Shown piece after piece: positions 1 through 13,158 of a stretch of 64,000 nucleotides of DNA. The translations under genes were made by a program, and so were the position numbers. The stretch is from Hyphochytrium catenoides (lineage: Eukaryota > Sar > Hyphochytriomycetes > Hyphochytriales > Hyphochytriaceae). The notes under the pieces are model-generated. The model was not told the DNA's origin. It saw nothing but the letters and a program-made list of their open reading frames with translations, and did no database searches. The DNA lies in assembly GCA_900088475.1 (NCBI GenBank), contig FLMG01000335.1:1-64000 (forward strand), in the 5' to 3' direction. Position 1 is the stretch's first letter. Each line of letters begins with the position of its first letter.

Positions 1-2277
<2,277 letters not shown>

Positions 2278-3376
2278 CTTTACTCTGAGAGCTGATGGCA
2301 GTGAACGAGCCGGAAGAGAGTTCAAAGAAAGAGAGAGTAGAGCAAACTGGAGAGGAGAGAGGCAGAAGAATGGGGAGAGAGAAGATGAGGAAGTAGAATA
2401 GAGGCAGGAATGGGTGAGAGATGAGAGAAGAGGAGCAGCTGCGGATGAAAGTCAGACAATCGAGGCGCGGGAGATGGAGTGCGATAGCATCGACCAGCAC
2501 GAGGGAGGGCAGCTTGAGGAAGAAGGAGAATGAAAGACAGAGGAATGAAGAAGGATTCGGCTGTGAAGAGGAACGAAGAGACATCAATCAACTCTTTCTT
2601 TCTCTCCTCCTCTCTCCTTCCCTCTCTGTCTTTTCTGTCTCTCCACCTCTTGTCTCTGTCTCCGTCTCTCTCTCGTTCTCTCTCTTTCTGTTTTCTTATC
2701 TCTCTCGTTTTTTCTCTCTCTCTTCCTCTCTCTCTCGCTGTCTTTGTCGACTCTGTCTCTCTCTTTGACAACACATATCAGGTAGTAGAGACCTCTGCAA
2801 TATCTCCTTTTACCATATCTATATCTCACTCTGTCTGTACTAACTCTATGCTCTTTCTCCTCCCACATCCCGAAAGCACCAATAACGCCCAGAATAGCCC
2901 AGAATATGTTTACCGGCATATATTAGGGTAGCTAGATCTCCATCTAAGTAATAAAAGCTCCTCAAGCGGAATAGGACTGGAATTCAGGATGGATGGGCAT
3001 GGCAAGATATTCGCCGGGTGGACTGCTTGCGCCGCTTCGTCGGCAGATAGCTTGGGACTGCAGGAACAGACAAGCTGCGGCGGCCTGACGGGCGCATTGT
3101 CAGCAGAGATTTATGAGCTCTGATCAGCTTCCTCTCTCTCTCTTCTCAAAGGATTAGCGTATCCTTTGCCCTAGATCTCTCTCTCTCTTTCTCTCTCTCT
3201 CTTTCTCTGTCGTGACGGTCTCTCTAGATGGAGATCGTCGGTTTAAGGTCATCCAGCTAGTTAGCGAAGGTCTCTGGTTGCTTTGCCACATTCATCGTTT
3301 ATCACAAAGAGGAAGGGTACGGGCGGAAGAAGATTCGTGAAAAGCGAGAAAGAAAGAACTCTCTGGGCTAGGAAAA
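2278..3376. other. Divergent intergenic region, pyrimidine-rich
   Basis: Space between the kinase (leftward) and IFT43 (rightward), so it should hold both promoters. I see no coding exon. Long arginine/glutamate-rich or serine/leucine-rich open frames here come from CT/GA-biased sequence and are not genes. Confidence 0.6.
2581..2770. repeat. CT-rich low-complexity tract
   Basis: About 190 bases of imperfect CTCT/CTTT repeats on the + strand with almost no purines. A shorter similar tract lies at about 3172-3212. Both sit in the divergent promoter region between the kinase and IFT43. Confidence 0.85.
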
Positions 3377-5234
3377 ATGGCCGATGATGTGGATACAGAT
3401 GATCTCTCCAAAGAGGTTAAGCACCCCGAGCGCGTAACAGAGGAACAACACAAGAGACACAGAGACCGGGAGGTGGAGCGCGTCTTTGATGAAGAGGAGA
3501 GACCGGATGCTAAAGGAGACGCCCATAATTCAGAAGAAAAGGATGAGAAGTCCCAGCGCCTCTTGGGAAGACTGGGTATGAAGCTCAAGGTACGGAAGAG
3601 GCGCCAAGCGGACCGCTAAAGGGAACGCATGAAGAGGAGCTTCTCCAAAAAAGAGAGGCGCGGGAAGAGAGAATCCCACCAGAGAAGGGGCATGACAAGC
3701 AAGAAGAACAAGAGAGGGAGAGAGAGGGAGAAGAGGGGGAGAGGGGGAAATGGAGAGGAACCACCAGGAGAAAGATAGGATTGGACAAAGGGAAAGAGAA
3801 GGAAAGTTTGTACAAAGTAGTATTCGACATTAGGGTTAGATCTCACTAGAAGGAGACACAGCATTCGACACCACCCACGCTAGATCAGTCTTGTCTCTCA
3901 GCGAAGGCTTACCCGTCTCCCTCTTCAATGTTACCTAGGGAGGCAGTTCGGGAGAAAAGGACTCCGCCCCGTCTGCTGGAGACAAAAGCTCTAAGAAGGA
4001 TGATGAAGGACGACCGGCGCGGCCAGTTCCTAGCACTGGCTGGGCCGTAAAGGGAGACGCATCCACTGCTGAGGCCAAACCTCAAGGAGATGAGGCTGGA
4101 AATGGCGCCTCCACTCAAAGACGGCGGCGGCGCTCTCTTGAGGCCGAGACAGAGGAAGTGTAAGGCCCATTCTTTCATTCAGCTTTAACTGGGTAATTGG
4201 TGTCTGTCGAAGGACACATTTCGTTCTACATCCGCTTGCCGCTGTCACGTCTGGAGCAGTATACTGTCTATCTTTCCCGTCTAAGTCGTTCTTTTCTCCT
4301 TTGTCTCTGTTTGCTGGCGACCATTATGCTTATAATAGAACTAGTCTTAGTCGTCATAAGGAGGAGGCAGACGAAGTCAAAGGTGAGAGCTGGAGTTAGC
4401 CTCGCTGCAACGACCTCCACCTTTTATTTCTGACCCCGTCGTGGCTCCTGCTTTCCGTCCCCTGGCTCGCACTAGACTTGGCGGCGATTCCTGATCTAGA
4501 AGAAGAGCTGCAAGATGACATCACAACGCAAGGTACGTGAATTTCATCTGCTTTGGTGGCATGTGACCTCCTAAACTATGTACCGGGCTGACGCGCCGTG
4601 TCGTCGTCTAGCTGATCTACGAATCCCTTGTCCGGATATTTGCTTGTTTGTCCGTCTTCTTGGTCTCGTTCCTTTACGTGCTTTCGCTTCTTACGACTGG
4701 GATGTACCGTCTTTTCACTCTTGGTGCCACGTAGTGGCCGCCGCCCCTAGGAACACCGGCAGGAAGCTACCGAGTCTCAATGAGCTGAACCTGGAGATCA
4801 AGTACACGCTACCGAGCAGCACGGTAAGCTGAACTACAACCTGCTGGAGATAGAGTTGGCCCGGTTTGCTAGTGACTAATAGTCTGTCTCTGATCTCTTA
4901 CTGCTACCGTTGATAAACTTACTGGATCTCCTCTGTTACCGCAGCATTCGGGAATAGACCTGAGTCTACTCACCTCTGCCCTAGTTCCACCTACAATGGT
5001 AAGACCAACTATATCTATTTGCTTTCGCATCTCTTCTATGCTTATCATTGAGCGTTCCCATCAAACACATTTCGTTTACCTTCAATTTGCTCTTCCTCTC
5101 AGCTGGACGAAGATGACGGGCCCTGGGAAGTAGAGACATTAATGGCTAGAGTTAGCGCTGAGCTACAGACGGAATTTGAGGACGCGGCTGCGGCTGATGC
5201 CAGCGCTGCCCTGGTCAAGGTTCGCGGCGGCTGA
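3377..5234 (+). CDS. IFT43: Intraflagellar transport protein 43 homologue
   Basis: Subunit of the IFT-A complex, which carries cargo back down cilia and flagella. Exon 1 (3377-3589) encodes a charged N-terminus starting MADDVDTDD. A later exon (about 3957-4160) is Ser/Lys-rich and contains a short RPARPVP-STGW patch like the GGW region of other IFT43 proteins. The diagnostic part is the C-terminal half. One exon ending at 4532 reads IPDLEEELQDDITTQ. Exon 4735-4823 begins VAAAP, exon 4945-4998 reads HSGIDLSLLTSALVP, and exon 5103-5234 contains PWEVETLMARVSAELQTEF and the stop. Phases of the last four exons agree exactly. Animal IFT43 has the same order: IPDLEE, VAAPP, IDLKLLT and a Trp-containing helix. 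Exons between 3590 and 3950 and around 4160-4490 are not resolved. It converges on the tepsin gene 201 bases away. Confidence 0.88.
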
Positions 5235-5435
5235 GTCCACCGGGAGAGATGAGCAACGCAAGAAACTTTTATCTCTCGTCGTATCCATATAGCATCCTTG
5301 CGTCATCAGAGACTAGGCCATAGTCGCTTTACTTCCCCCGCCACTCTGTAAGATCTAATATAAGGCACATCAATAGTTCTCGTCATGAGGAAGTAGCATT
5401 AACCATTTATCTCATATTTTCCCTCTTTGTCTCAG

Positions 5436-8400
5436 TTATACTTTTTTCAGCTCATCCTGCACGAAACTGAAAGCTGAGTCCGAGTCTTTCTGAACGAAGC
5501 TGAATCCACCACTACTCGGGGAAGAGTCAGGGATGGTCTTAGCCAACCCTCCAGGATGCATGCCAGGCCCGTATACCTGTCAGAAATGAGATCGTGTTAG
5601 ATGATTTGCAATGCTCAGATGTGGAGGCCATGGATCAGTGGCCCTCCTGTGGACAAGTATGCGAGAGGCCACGGGAAAGATTGAACTAGAGAAGCACTCA
5701 ACAGCTTGACATCTAGAAACAGGATATAGCAAACGCTAAGAGCTTCAAGAGCGCTTGGTGATGAGGGTGGTTTTACCTGCGGAGGAGGAAGTGGTGGTCC
5801 CCTTGGCATGGCAGAGAAGCTATTACTTCGCTGCTGGTACTGTGCCATCTGCATCTGCTGCATCATCATTTGCTGTTGCATCATCATCTGCAAGGAGAAA
5901 AGAACGAGACCACCATGATTAGAGCCAACAGAGAGACTTTCCTACTCCTTCACCACCACGACTTGAGCGGCTGATGTAGAGACAGTGCCTGTAACCCCCT
6001 TTGGCTCTACACCATTAACCCTACCTGAGGTGTCATCCCAGGAGTCATCATCATCGGTGGCATCATAGGTGCAACCCCTGGTACTCCTCCCATCATCATA
6101 GGCATAGGTTGGTTAACAGATGGGGGCGTGGGCATTGGGTCGAGGAGAGGATCAAAGTTCATCCTTGTTTCTGGCTTGGCCTGCATGTGAGAGAAGTAAG
6201 ATTACGATGTGATAGGGAACAAAAGCATCATCGCCTGAGACAAAAAGAGAGGTCAAACTAGAGGAGGCAAGGAATTAATTTAGGACTAGGCAAGAAGAAA
6301 AGGCTTTGAGCTTAGCAACTAACCTCCGCCTGAGGGGGTGCTGAGCTGGTGCCGCCTACGCTAAGACCACCAAACATTGAGGCCGCCTCGGTCACATCTT
6401 GGGCCGCGTCGCCTGCCCTTACTGATCCACTATCAGGCATCGCAGCAGGTGCCCCAACTACGACTCCTCCCGGCTGCATGCCATCAAACAGGGTTGTGGA
6501 TGGTGTGGAAGCAGCCTTCGGAGAATTCCAACCACCTAACAGGTCAACCTCTGCACTTGCCGATCCCGTCAATGCGCCCCTTCCGTTTTGAGAGGGGCCA
6601 GGCTGGGGAGGGCTTCCTATTGATAGGGTTTTCGCATCAGTAGGTACCAAAAGCGTGCTATCAGGATATAAAGAACGAGTCTCGACTCTAGTGGAGAAGC
6701 TCAAAAGATAAACAAGTAGGAAGGATAGACTAAGATTCCAAAAACAAAGGCTCTCCAATTGGCACCCCAACATGTTATCAGCGTCAAGGGTTGCTAGGGG
6801 CAAGGAACTGGGGCTACTTCCGGACACGAAAGAGTCTGAAATAGACCCAGATCAAGCGGTCTGCAGAAGAAGGGTAACTTACCGCCTGTATGCGCAGATA
6901 AGTCAATATCTAACAGCTTCAATACTTTGACTGCTCTGTCGTGAACAGCGGCCTTGTTGTCGCTAGTCAACGATTCAATCTCTTGATAGTTTTCTGAGAA
7001 GTAAGCAAAAAACTCATCACAGCCTGGAGCCTTGAGTAGAGCTTCAACCACCGACAGGGCCTTGGATTTCACCTGTGATAGTAGGGCACGACATATCAGA
7101 TCATCAACTTCGAATTCCGCCTACACCACTTGTGCCGCCTTTATGACACCGTTTTGTGACCACAGGTTCTCCATTTGCATTTGTAAGGTATCTCACGTCC
7201 ATGGACTCTCAGCATTCTATCTCCCATGTCTATTTACCTGCCATGCGTCGTCCCTTAGCTTATCTTCCAATATTGGTCCAACAATGTCCGGATCTAGCGT
7301 ACTGGCACTTTTAATAAAAGAGTCTAACTGATCCCTCGGTGGAGTTGGTCTCATGCCCGCACTGGTGCAAAGAGAGTCTATCATGTTGCGCTCATAGGCG
7401 CTTTATGAGGATCGATGCAAATGTGAAGAGAGGAGGTTCCCGCAGTATCCAGTCAGTCCATGACGATTTTTCATTACGACAAGAGCGCAATCGACAGTCA
7501 TGAGAGAGGCAACCCAGGGGTACCGGGTACAAGTAAGGATGTATAGATTGATAAGAGGAGTTAGCTCCAGTGCTTCGGTGCTCATCAGTTGGAAGTCATA
7601 CCCGTCACTCGCTGCTCCGGACGTCTTTCCCAGCTGTCTAGCGCTTCCCGTCACTGGTGGTGCCTCCTCCTCAGAGCCAGAGTCATCTGCAGGAGCTTCC
7701 ACAGCACCTCTGCTACCCCTATTAGGACCACTGATATGATCAATAAAGAAAGCAGCCAAGCAACTGGTCAGAAGAACTTTAAGCTAATGAGGACAGCGCA
7801 GCAAAGTCCCAGCTCCTGAATAACAGGATTAGGTAGGCAGATCGGGGCCTTGTGGAATATAGCTCTTAGTCTGCAGTGATGAAGAAGGTTCTGAAGGTGG
7901 TAGCATACGATACAGCAGATTTGATGAGCAGACAAAGCACGCGGGCTGTGTGCACCACAAGACGAGACAGGGAAAAACTGTTTGAGTATGTGCAGAACGA
8001 GCAGCAGGTAACAGCTAAATAAACGGTACGCTGACCGTGAAGTTCGCTCGTTCTGGGATGACATCGTTGGTGCGTCACCCCATGCTCCACCCACTTGACC
8101 CCGTCTCCTGGGGCCAGCTGCAAAGAGGTGATGGCTTAGTAGTGAGTCAGCCTAGCTATCTGAAATTGTGCATGTAGTTACCTCCCGCCCTCTCTTTTAA
8201 CCGCTCTAGTTCTCGGCCTCTGTCAGCGTCATTCCGCCCCCAAGGCCCTGTTGGCGGGGCATTGGCCCCATGGCCTCCAGCGTAGGCTTCGTTAGGGTTG
8301 TAAGACCCTACACAAGAAAAACGGAACAAATTGTTTCAATTGGAGTCATAGAGAACAACTGTGCTATACCATGACACCCTTTGAGATATACCCATACTTA

Positions 8401-10210
8401 GATCCGTATACGCTCTCGTGAGTTCCACATGCTGGTATGCCCTTTGCCAGCCGTGGGGTGCCTCATCACCCCTCAAAGAGTTCCATATGCTATCTTACCA
8501 GAACTATATGCCGTGGGGCCCCTATTCGTTGCATAGGACCCCCATGCAGGGTTCCCACCTCCCATGGGAGGCCCCGCTGGCCTCTCTTCCTTCTTCGAGA
8601 GCTTGCTAGCAATGACTCCTGTGATGGCACCTCCTACCCCTTTCACTTTGTCTGCTACACTTGACACAATCCCGGTCCCCTTCTCCTCTGCATCAGAGCG
8701 CGAAGAATGTGAGTCTCGCATGTACTTCCAAGGACAAGGAGGCCGCAGCGAATACATTTATATGAAGGTGCCGTCAACGAAGGTAAACGCCAACAGAGGG
8801 GTAATGTCCGGCGACACGAGTTCTAGGAGGTGCCAATTCAGGCCAGAGAAGGCGCTTGAAATAATTTCAAGTCCTTGCCATCGCCTAGGAGAGAGAGCGC
8901 TTTGCTCACCCTGGCGTGGATCCGAGAAGGCTGGATTCCCTATTCCCTGAAACTTTCCTCCAAAGCCTCCTGGAGCTCCTCCGTATCCTCCTCCTCCTCC
9001 TCCGCCGTAACTTGTTGGCGGTGGCGGACCTCCTCCGTAAGATGATGACGGCGGTGCGCCGTACGGCGCAGGAGTTGCTCCTGCCTGTCCATACTGGGAT
9101 CCATAGGACGAGGAGCCACCATAGGGGTTAGGCTCATAACCTCCGCTGCTGGAGGGACCATATGGGTTGGATGGAGCTGCCAGTTGCCATGGGGGCGAAC
9201 ATGAAGGTCACGGATCCCATCATAGAGACGAAGGAATTGTAAAGAGAGGAATCATTGATGAAGAACTTGGTCTATGAAGTCCGGATAAGAACAAGGACTA
9301 CTAGGTCGAGAATGGTTGTCACAACTTGTGATCATTACAAGGGCGAGAAAAGCCAGGTAGGGAGAAACAGAGACAACTAGAAGGTCTTGGTTGCACGAAC
9401 CAGAGCTAGCCCCATAGGCACCGCCAGGGGCTCCCCCGTAGCCACCGTAGGAAGAAGCGGACGGTGGTGCAGAGGAACCTCCCCCGCCCATTGTCCCTGC
9501 CCCTACACCCTGGATTCTACCCGATAAATTTGACTGGTACTGTGGGTTGGTGTCATAGATGGCCTCCAACGCCTCCTTGGCAGCTTCCCGAACCTTTCGG
9601 TAAGGCTCATCACCGTGTAGCTGGTCAGGAGGCCCCTTGAAGCCTGAACGGCGGAAAGCACGAGGCAAGATTTCGACGAAATGAGCAGGAGGCGAAAGGA
9701 GTGCTGGAGGTCGCTGTGGCTTATAGAAGATGGAAGACGAGCCAGAACTGGTGTCTACCTAGGCATTCCTTGATCTCAGCTGTGTGCTTCTGCATATCGC
9801 GCTTGAACTCAGCGCGGCCCTCCCTTGCAACATGCTAGACAGGACCCAGGCCAGCAAAAGAAATAGGACAAGATGGCACGTTAGAGTATCAGAAGCTTCG
9901 TCGTTATAGCAACTCCACTTTCTGCTCTCATTACTCTTCTAGTACCTTGATAATGAGTAGAGTCTTTAGCTTGACGTTGTGATTTTTCTTTTTGAGTCGT
10001 GCCACGAGAAACTCTGTCATTTTCTGGCAAGTGTCATAGCTGTGATTGGACATCCCTATGTAAGATGAAGACATATCGCAGGTTAGAGAAGGTAACAATG
10101 CAGGTTTAGACACCACAAGCCGATTACGCACGTGAGATCTCCTGGTACAGATAGCCTGGTGTGGGAGCATCGTCCGTAGATGTTGCTCTGTTGAGCAGAT
10201 TTTTGTCCAT
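5436..10210 (-). CDS. Tepsin/MTV1-like ENTH protein, AP-4 coat accessory
   Basis: Vesicle-coat adaptor. An N-terminal ENTH domain starts MDKNLLNRATSTDDAPTPGY (start ATG at 10208-10210) and continues through KKKNHNVKLKTLLIIK (about 9950) and EGRAEFKRDMQ (about 9810). A Gly/Tyr/Ser-rich linker follows, with runs such as SYGGGGGGGYGG (8930-9180). A second helical module over exons near 7235-7375 and 6893-7072 (RPTPPRDQLDSFI, DDAWQVKSKALSVVEALL, SENYQEI, AVKVLKLLDI) matches the VHS-like domain of plant MTV1 and animal tepsin. That pairing separates it from ordinary epsins. The C-terminal tail carries SMFGGLSV (about 6351-6378) and SAFSFVQ (5457-5477). These resemble the two tepsin peptides that bind AP-4 appendage domains, and DPLLD and LFDGM are nearby. 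A Met/Gln-rich exon lies at 5775-5890. About 14 exons; internal boundaries approximate. Confidence 0.87.
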
Positions 10211-11218
10211 GGTGACCGAATTCCTTAGGCCAGTGCCCCCCTCCAAGGGACAAGCTAACGTGTATCGGTTACTCTTCGATGTCTACATACACCAGGAAGC
10301 GGTGACAACTGAGTTTGGCGTGACCAAGGGGAGAGAAGCTTAGAAAAGCGACATCCCGAATGAACAGGGAACGCGGAGCGACAATGCCTACCGGCGCTCT
10401 AAAATCTGAGAGCAGGAGCGTCTGCGAGCGAACCTCCGGCTCCAACCCGGCCTACAGTTCTATCCCTTCCCGTCAGATTCTAGTCCTGCCAGCTCTAAAG
10501 CAAGGGTGCACAGTGGTTTCCTCGCTTGTCAGCTGCTTGCCTTGTCCTCACCGTCACGCTTGGCACTCTCCTCCTACCCCTCAGCGAGCTATGCTGGTCA
10601 TCAGGACCTCATCTGAGCGATGTGCCCGGCATCTGGCCCGTCTCTTCTCAATTTTGGAGCTTTTTTTGACAGAGACTCAACCGCACCAAAGCGTGACTAT
10701 TATTGTAGATGACTGTGAAACTACATGAGAGAGAGGAGCGAACCCATATTATTACTTCAGGATATTCCTCTTTGCAGGTGGCCAAAGGACAAACAGCTGG
10801 GACCTTCATTATCATCATCTGCCGTCTTCAGCCTTGGACTTTCCCATCATTGCCTGACTCCTGACACCTGTGCTTCCTAAGGAGAATGTGCTGATGCCAC
10901 TACTCTAGGCTGGAAGGGGCACAATGACTTTAAACCTACGACGGAAGGGGATTAACTCACAGTCGAGGAGAGAGCTGGTGGACAGAGAAGGCATCCTTCG
11001 CTTGGNNNNNNNNNNNNNNNNNNNNNNNNNNNNNAGGTGCCGTCCTTATTAATGTCGGAGCATGGTCCTCCTGACGCCACAGAGCTGTGACGGGATAACA
11101 CTTGCTGATGCCACAGAGAATGTGACGACATAAGCTGACATGGACTTGGGTTACATTCCCTCATATGAATGTTCAAGCAAGAAGGGTCCTCCCAGGTCGA
11201 GAGACCAACCGGCACCTC
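10211..11218. other. Spacer between tepsin and alkyltransferase genes, with assembly gap
   Basis: Holds the tepsin promoter and the 3' region of the alkyltransferase. A + strand open frame at 10360-10728 has no recognisable motif and no splice context, so it is not called. A further alkyltransferase 3' exon here cannot be ruled out. Confidence 0.4.
11006..11034. other. Assembly gap (29 N)
   Basis: Run of 29 unknown bases about 185 bases past the apparent stop of the alkyltransferase gene. True gap length is unknown. Confidence 0.99.
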
Positions 11219-12353
11219 CTACTCTCCGAATTGGTACAGACATGAAGGCGCAATCTGACAAGAAAATCCGCATAAGGCAGTGCCGTAGCGCTGAAACTGG
11301 GAGAGGCTCACCTTATTATCAACAAAAGTGACTCCTTCGTCGAGCAGCAACTTTCGTTTCTTGCTGATTCTAAAGTCAGAGCCATCCCAGGTGCCTGCAG
11401 CATCCGCTTTTAGGAGGTTAAAGGAGCCTGGCAGGGAGCAACCTCAAACCGCCAGACTAGATACTGCCTACACCATTATGTTCTGGCGATCGCACCTTGA
11501 AAGCCCCCAATCGCCAGGTCAGCGCTGACAACGCGGTGACAGGGAATCATGGGTGCAAAGGGGTTGCGCTGTGGACCGCGACGACAGAGAACGGGGGCGA
11601 CGGGAACCGTGGACCCGAGCGATTAGGTTCCAGAAGAGTAGGCCCAGTTAAAGAAAGTATAGCCCAAACATTTAATGCGAGGCCTAGCAAGGTGTAGGCA
11701 GACTCTCAAGACACCATACCGAGAACCAGAATGACCCGAGAAGAACGCAAAGAGCGACATTACTTCTTTAAATTCAAAACACAGTGCACTATGAGGGAAG
11801 TCAACAAGGTGAAAGAGAGCTAAGGACCTTTAAAGCTTGTCCCACTCCTCGAGGGGATGACTTGATCTTCTTGGCTATGGCTCCGTACGTGGTAACTTTC
11901 CCTCTTGGAACCTGCCACGACCTTAGCGACACAGCTCATAGGCCTCAAAAAGGAGAGTATTCGGTACCTGGTAGATAAGCTCATACACCTTTCTTTCTGT
12001 GCAACAATGCCACGAGGAGATAAAAGAGGGATGAGGAAGAGGAAAGAGAGTGAGAGGATAGTAGGAAGAGATCGTAAAGGTAGCATCGTGGAGGGTAAGC
12101 CGTGCTCACCGTGAGTCGTCACCTCTCTCTTGACATTTGTAAGCAGCTCAGGCACAAGCTGCTCCAGGGTGGAAGAGCTGACTTTTACCTTCTTCATCGG
12201 ATGGGGAAGGGAGCCGTCCCCAGTCTCGCAGCCTCTCCTCTCCAGTGCCTCGTCTGGCACTTGGACAGAAGATACTGCTTTCGCCTGCAGCCCTTCCCCG
12301 TCACAGAGCTTTGATCTATCTTCGCTCGCAGCCTTTCTGCTGCGTGGCCTCAT
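11219..12353 (-). CDS. O6-alkylguanine-DNA alkyltransferase (MGMT/Ogt family)
   Basis: Suicide DNA-repair enzyme that moves alkyl groups from O6-alkylguanine to its own cysteine. Five exons with matching phases: 12110-12353, 11968-11996, 11828-11911, 11496-11568 and 11312-11427, with the last reading on to a stop at 11219. The sequence shows the canonical helix VYELIYQVPRGKVTTYGAIA, then SSPRGVGQALK and NPFAP, and the active-site motif IPCHRVV, with its Cys in the 11496-11568 exon. GGF and a basic KKRKLLLDEGVTF end follow, as in fungal and bacterial relatives. The N-terminal 70 or so residues are low complexity with a KKVKV patch that could be a nuclear signal. An upstream ATG at 12413 would add 20 residues. 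Whether the GT at 11311 is used as a donor is open; if it is, the last 30 residues would change and a further exon would be needed. Confidence 0.87.
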
Positions 12354-12551
12354 GGTTGGTGAGACGTAAGTTGTAAGAGGGTCTTGGAAGATAGAGTTGT
12401 GATTATTCTGCAAATGTTTGTCATTTCTTCTTCTTCAGGAAGTGGGAGCTACCAGGCCTTACGCTCTCTCACTCCTCGCTCTCTCTTTCCACCTATACCT
12501 CATGTCTCTCTCTCTCTTTATCTGTCACTGTCTCTGTCCTCTCTGCTCCAT

Positions 12552-12582
<31 letters not shown>

Positions 12583-13158
12583 GTGCCTCTTCTTTCTGCT
12601 CTCACCTACTCACTCTCTGCCCTCTCTCTCTCTCTCTCTTCTCTTCTCCTCCCTCTTCCTTCTCTCTCTCCCCTTTCCTGTCTCTTCTTCTCTCTTGCAG
12701 GTTCTTCACTCGCTCCTCGATCTTTCCCTCCAGAACCAGTTCGCAGTAGTCTCCCGCCAAAGATAGCCGTTAACCGCAGCGCGGAAGTTAGAGTTCAACT
12801 GGCAGAAGTTGTACAACAAGTTCCTTTGGAGGTTTATCGGCGAGGGAGAAGAGGCAGATCTTCAGATGTTGGAGCTCAATCGTGGATGGCGCTTGACATT
12901 GTCTTAAACATTTCAGCTGTGGCTTCGTCTCAGCTTGCCTGGCAGTAAGGGTGCCTCCCTAGTATTCAGTCAATTCTCTATGTTTCTCCTCCTTCAGTCC
13001 TTGAGTTGTAGCTTCGGGGCTCTTGATCACCCTCAGCAAAGTCGTCTGTCACTCTTGGAACGTCGGTCGTAAAGCCATTATTAGTCCTGGCATTCTAGAA
13101 GCGCTGCACTCTGCCTTTGACCCAGTCGCTTTCTCCTAAGACTGGGTGGGATGTCATC
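12354..13158. other. Divergent spacer with CT-rich tract and possible PIG-X 5' exons
   Basis: Lies between the alkyltransferase and PIG-X. The first half is strongly pyrimidine-rich. After a good acceptor at about 12700 there is open sequence, including a stretch reading FNWQKLYNKFLWRF, that could be an untranslated or coding 5' exon. I could not link it in frame. Confidence 0.4.
12511..12700. repeat. CT-rich low-complexity tract
   Basis: About 190 bases of CT/CTT repeats on the + strand, ending in a TTGCAG that looks like a splice acceptor. The Leu/Ser-rich open frames across it are artefacts of the repeat. Confidence 0.85.

Noticed and set aside
2322-2919. Long Arg/Glu-rich leftward and Ser/Leu-rich rightward open frames
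   Set aside because: Direct product of CT/GA low-complexity DNA; no domain, no splice context, and both strands open at once.
10360-10728. 122-codon rightward open frame between tepsin and alkyltransferase
   Set aside because: No recognisable motif, a chance-like mixture of residues, and no acceptor or donor that would extend it.
11820-12109. Leftward open frame continuing past exon 1 of the alkyltransferase
   Set aside because: This part is intron read-through. Splicing at 12110 restores the conserved family sequence in another frame.
12384-12948. Rightward Leu/Ser-rich open frames before PIG-X
   Set aside because: Most of the length is the CT tract. Only the part after the acceptor near 12700 could be exonic, and I could not join it in frame.
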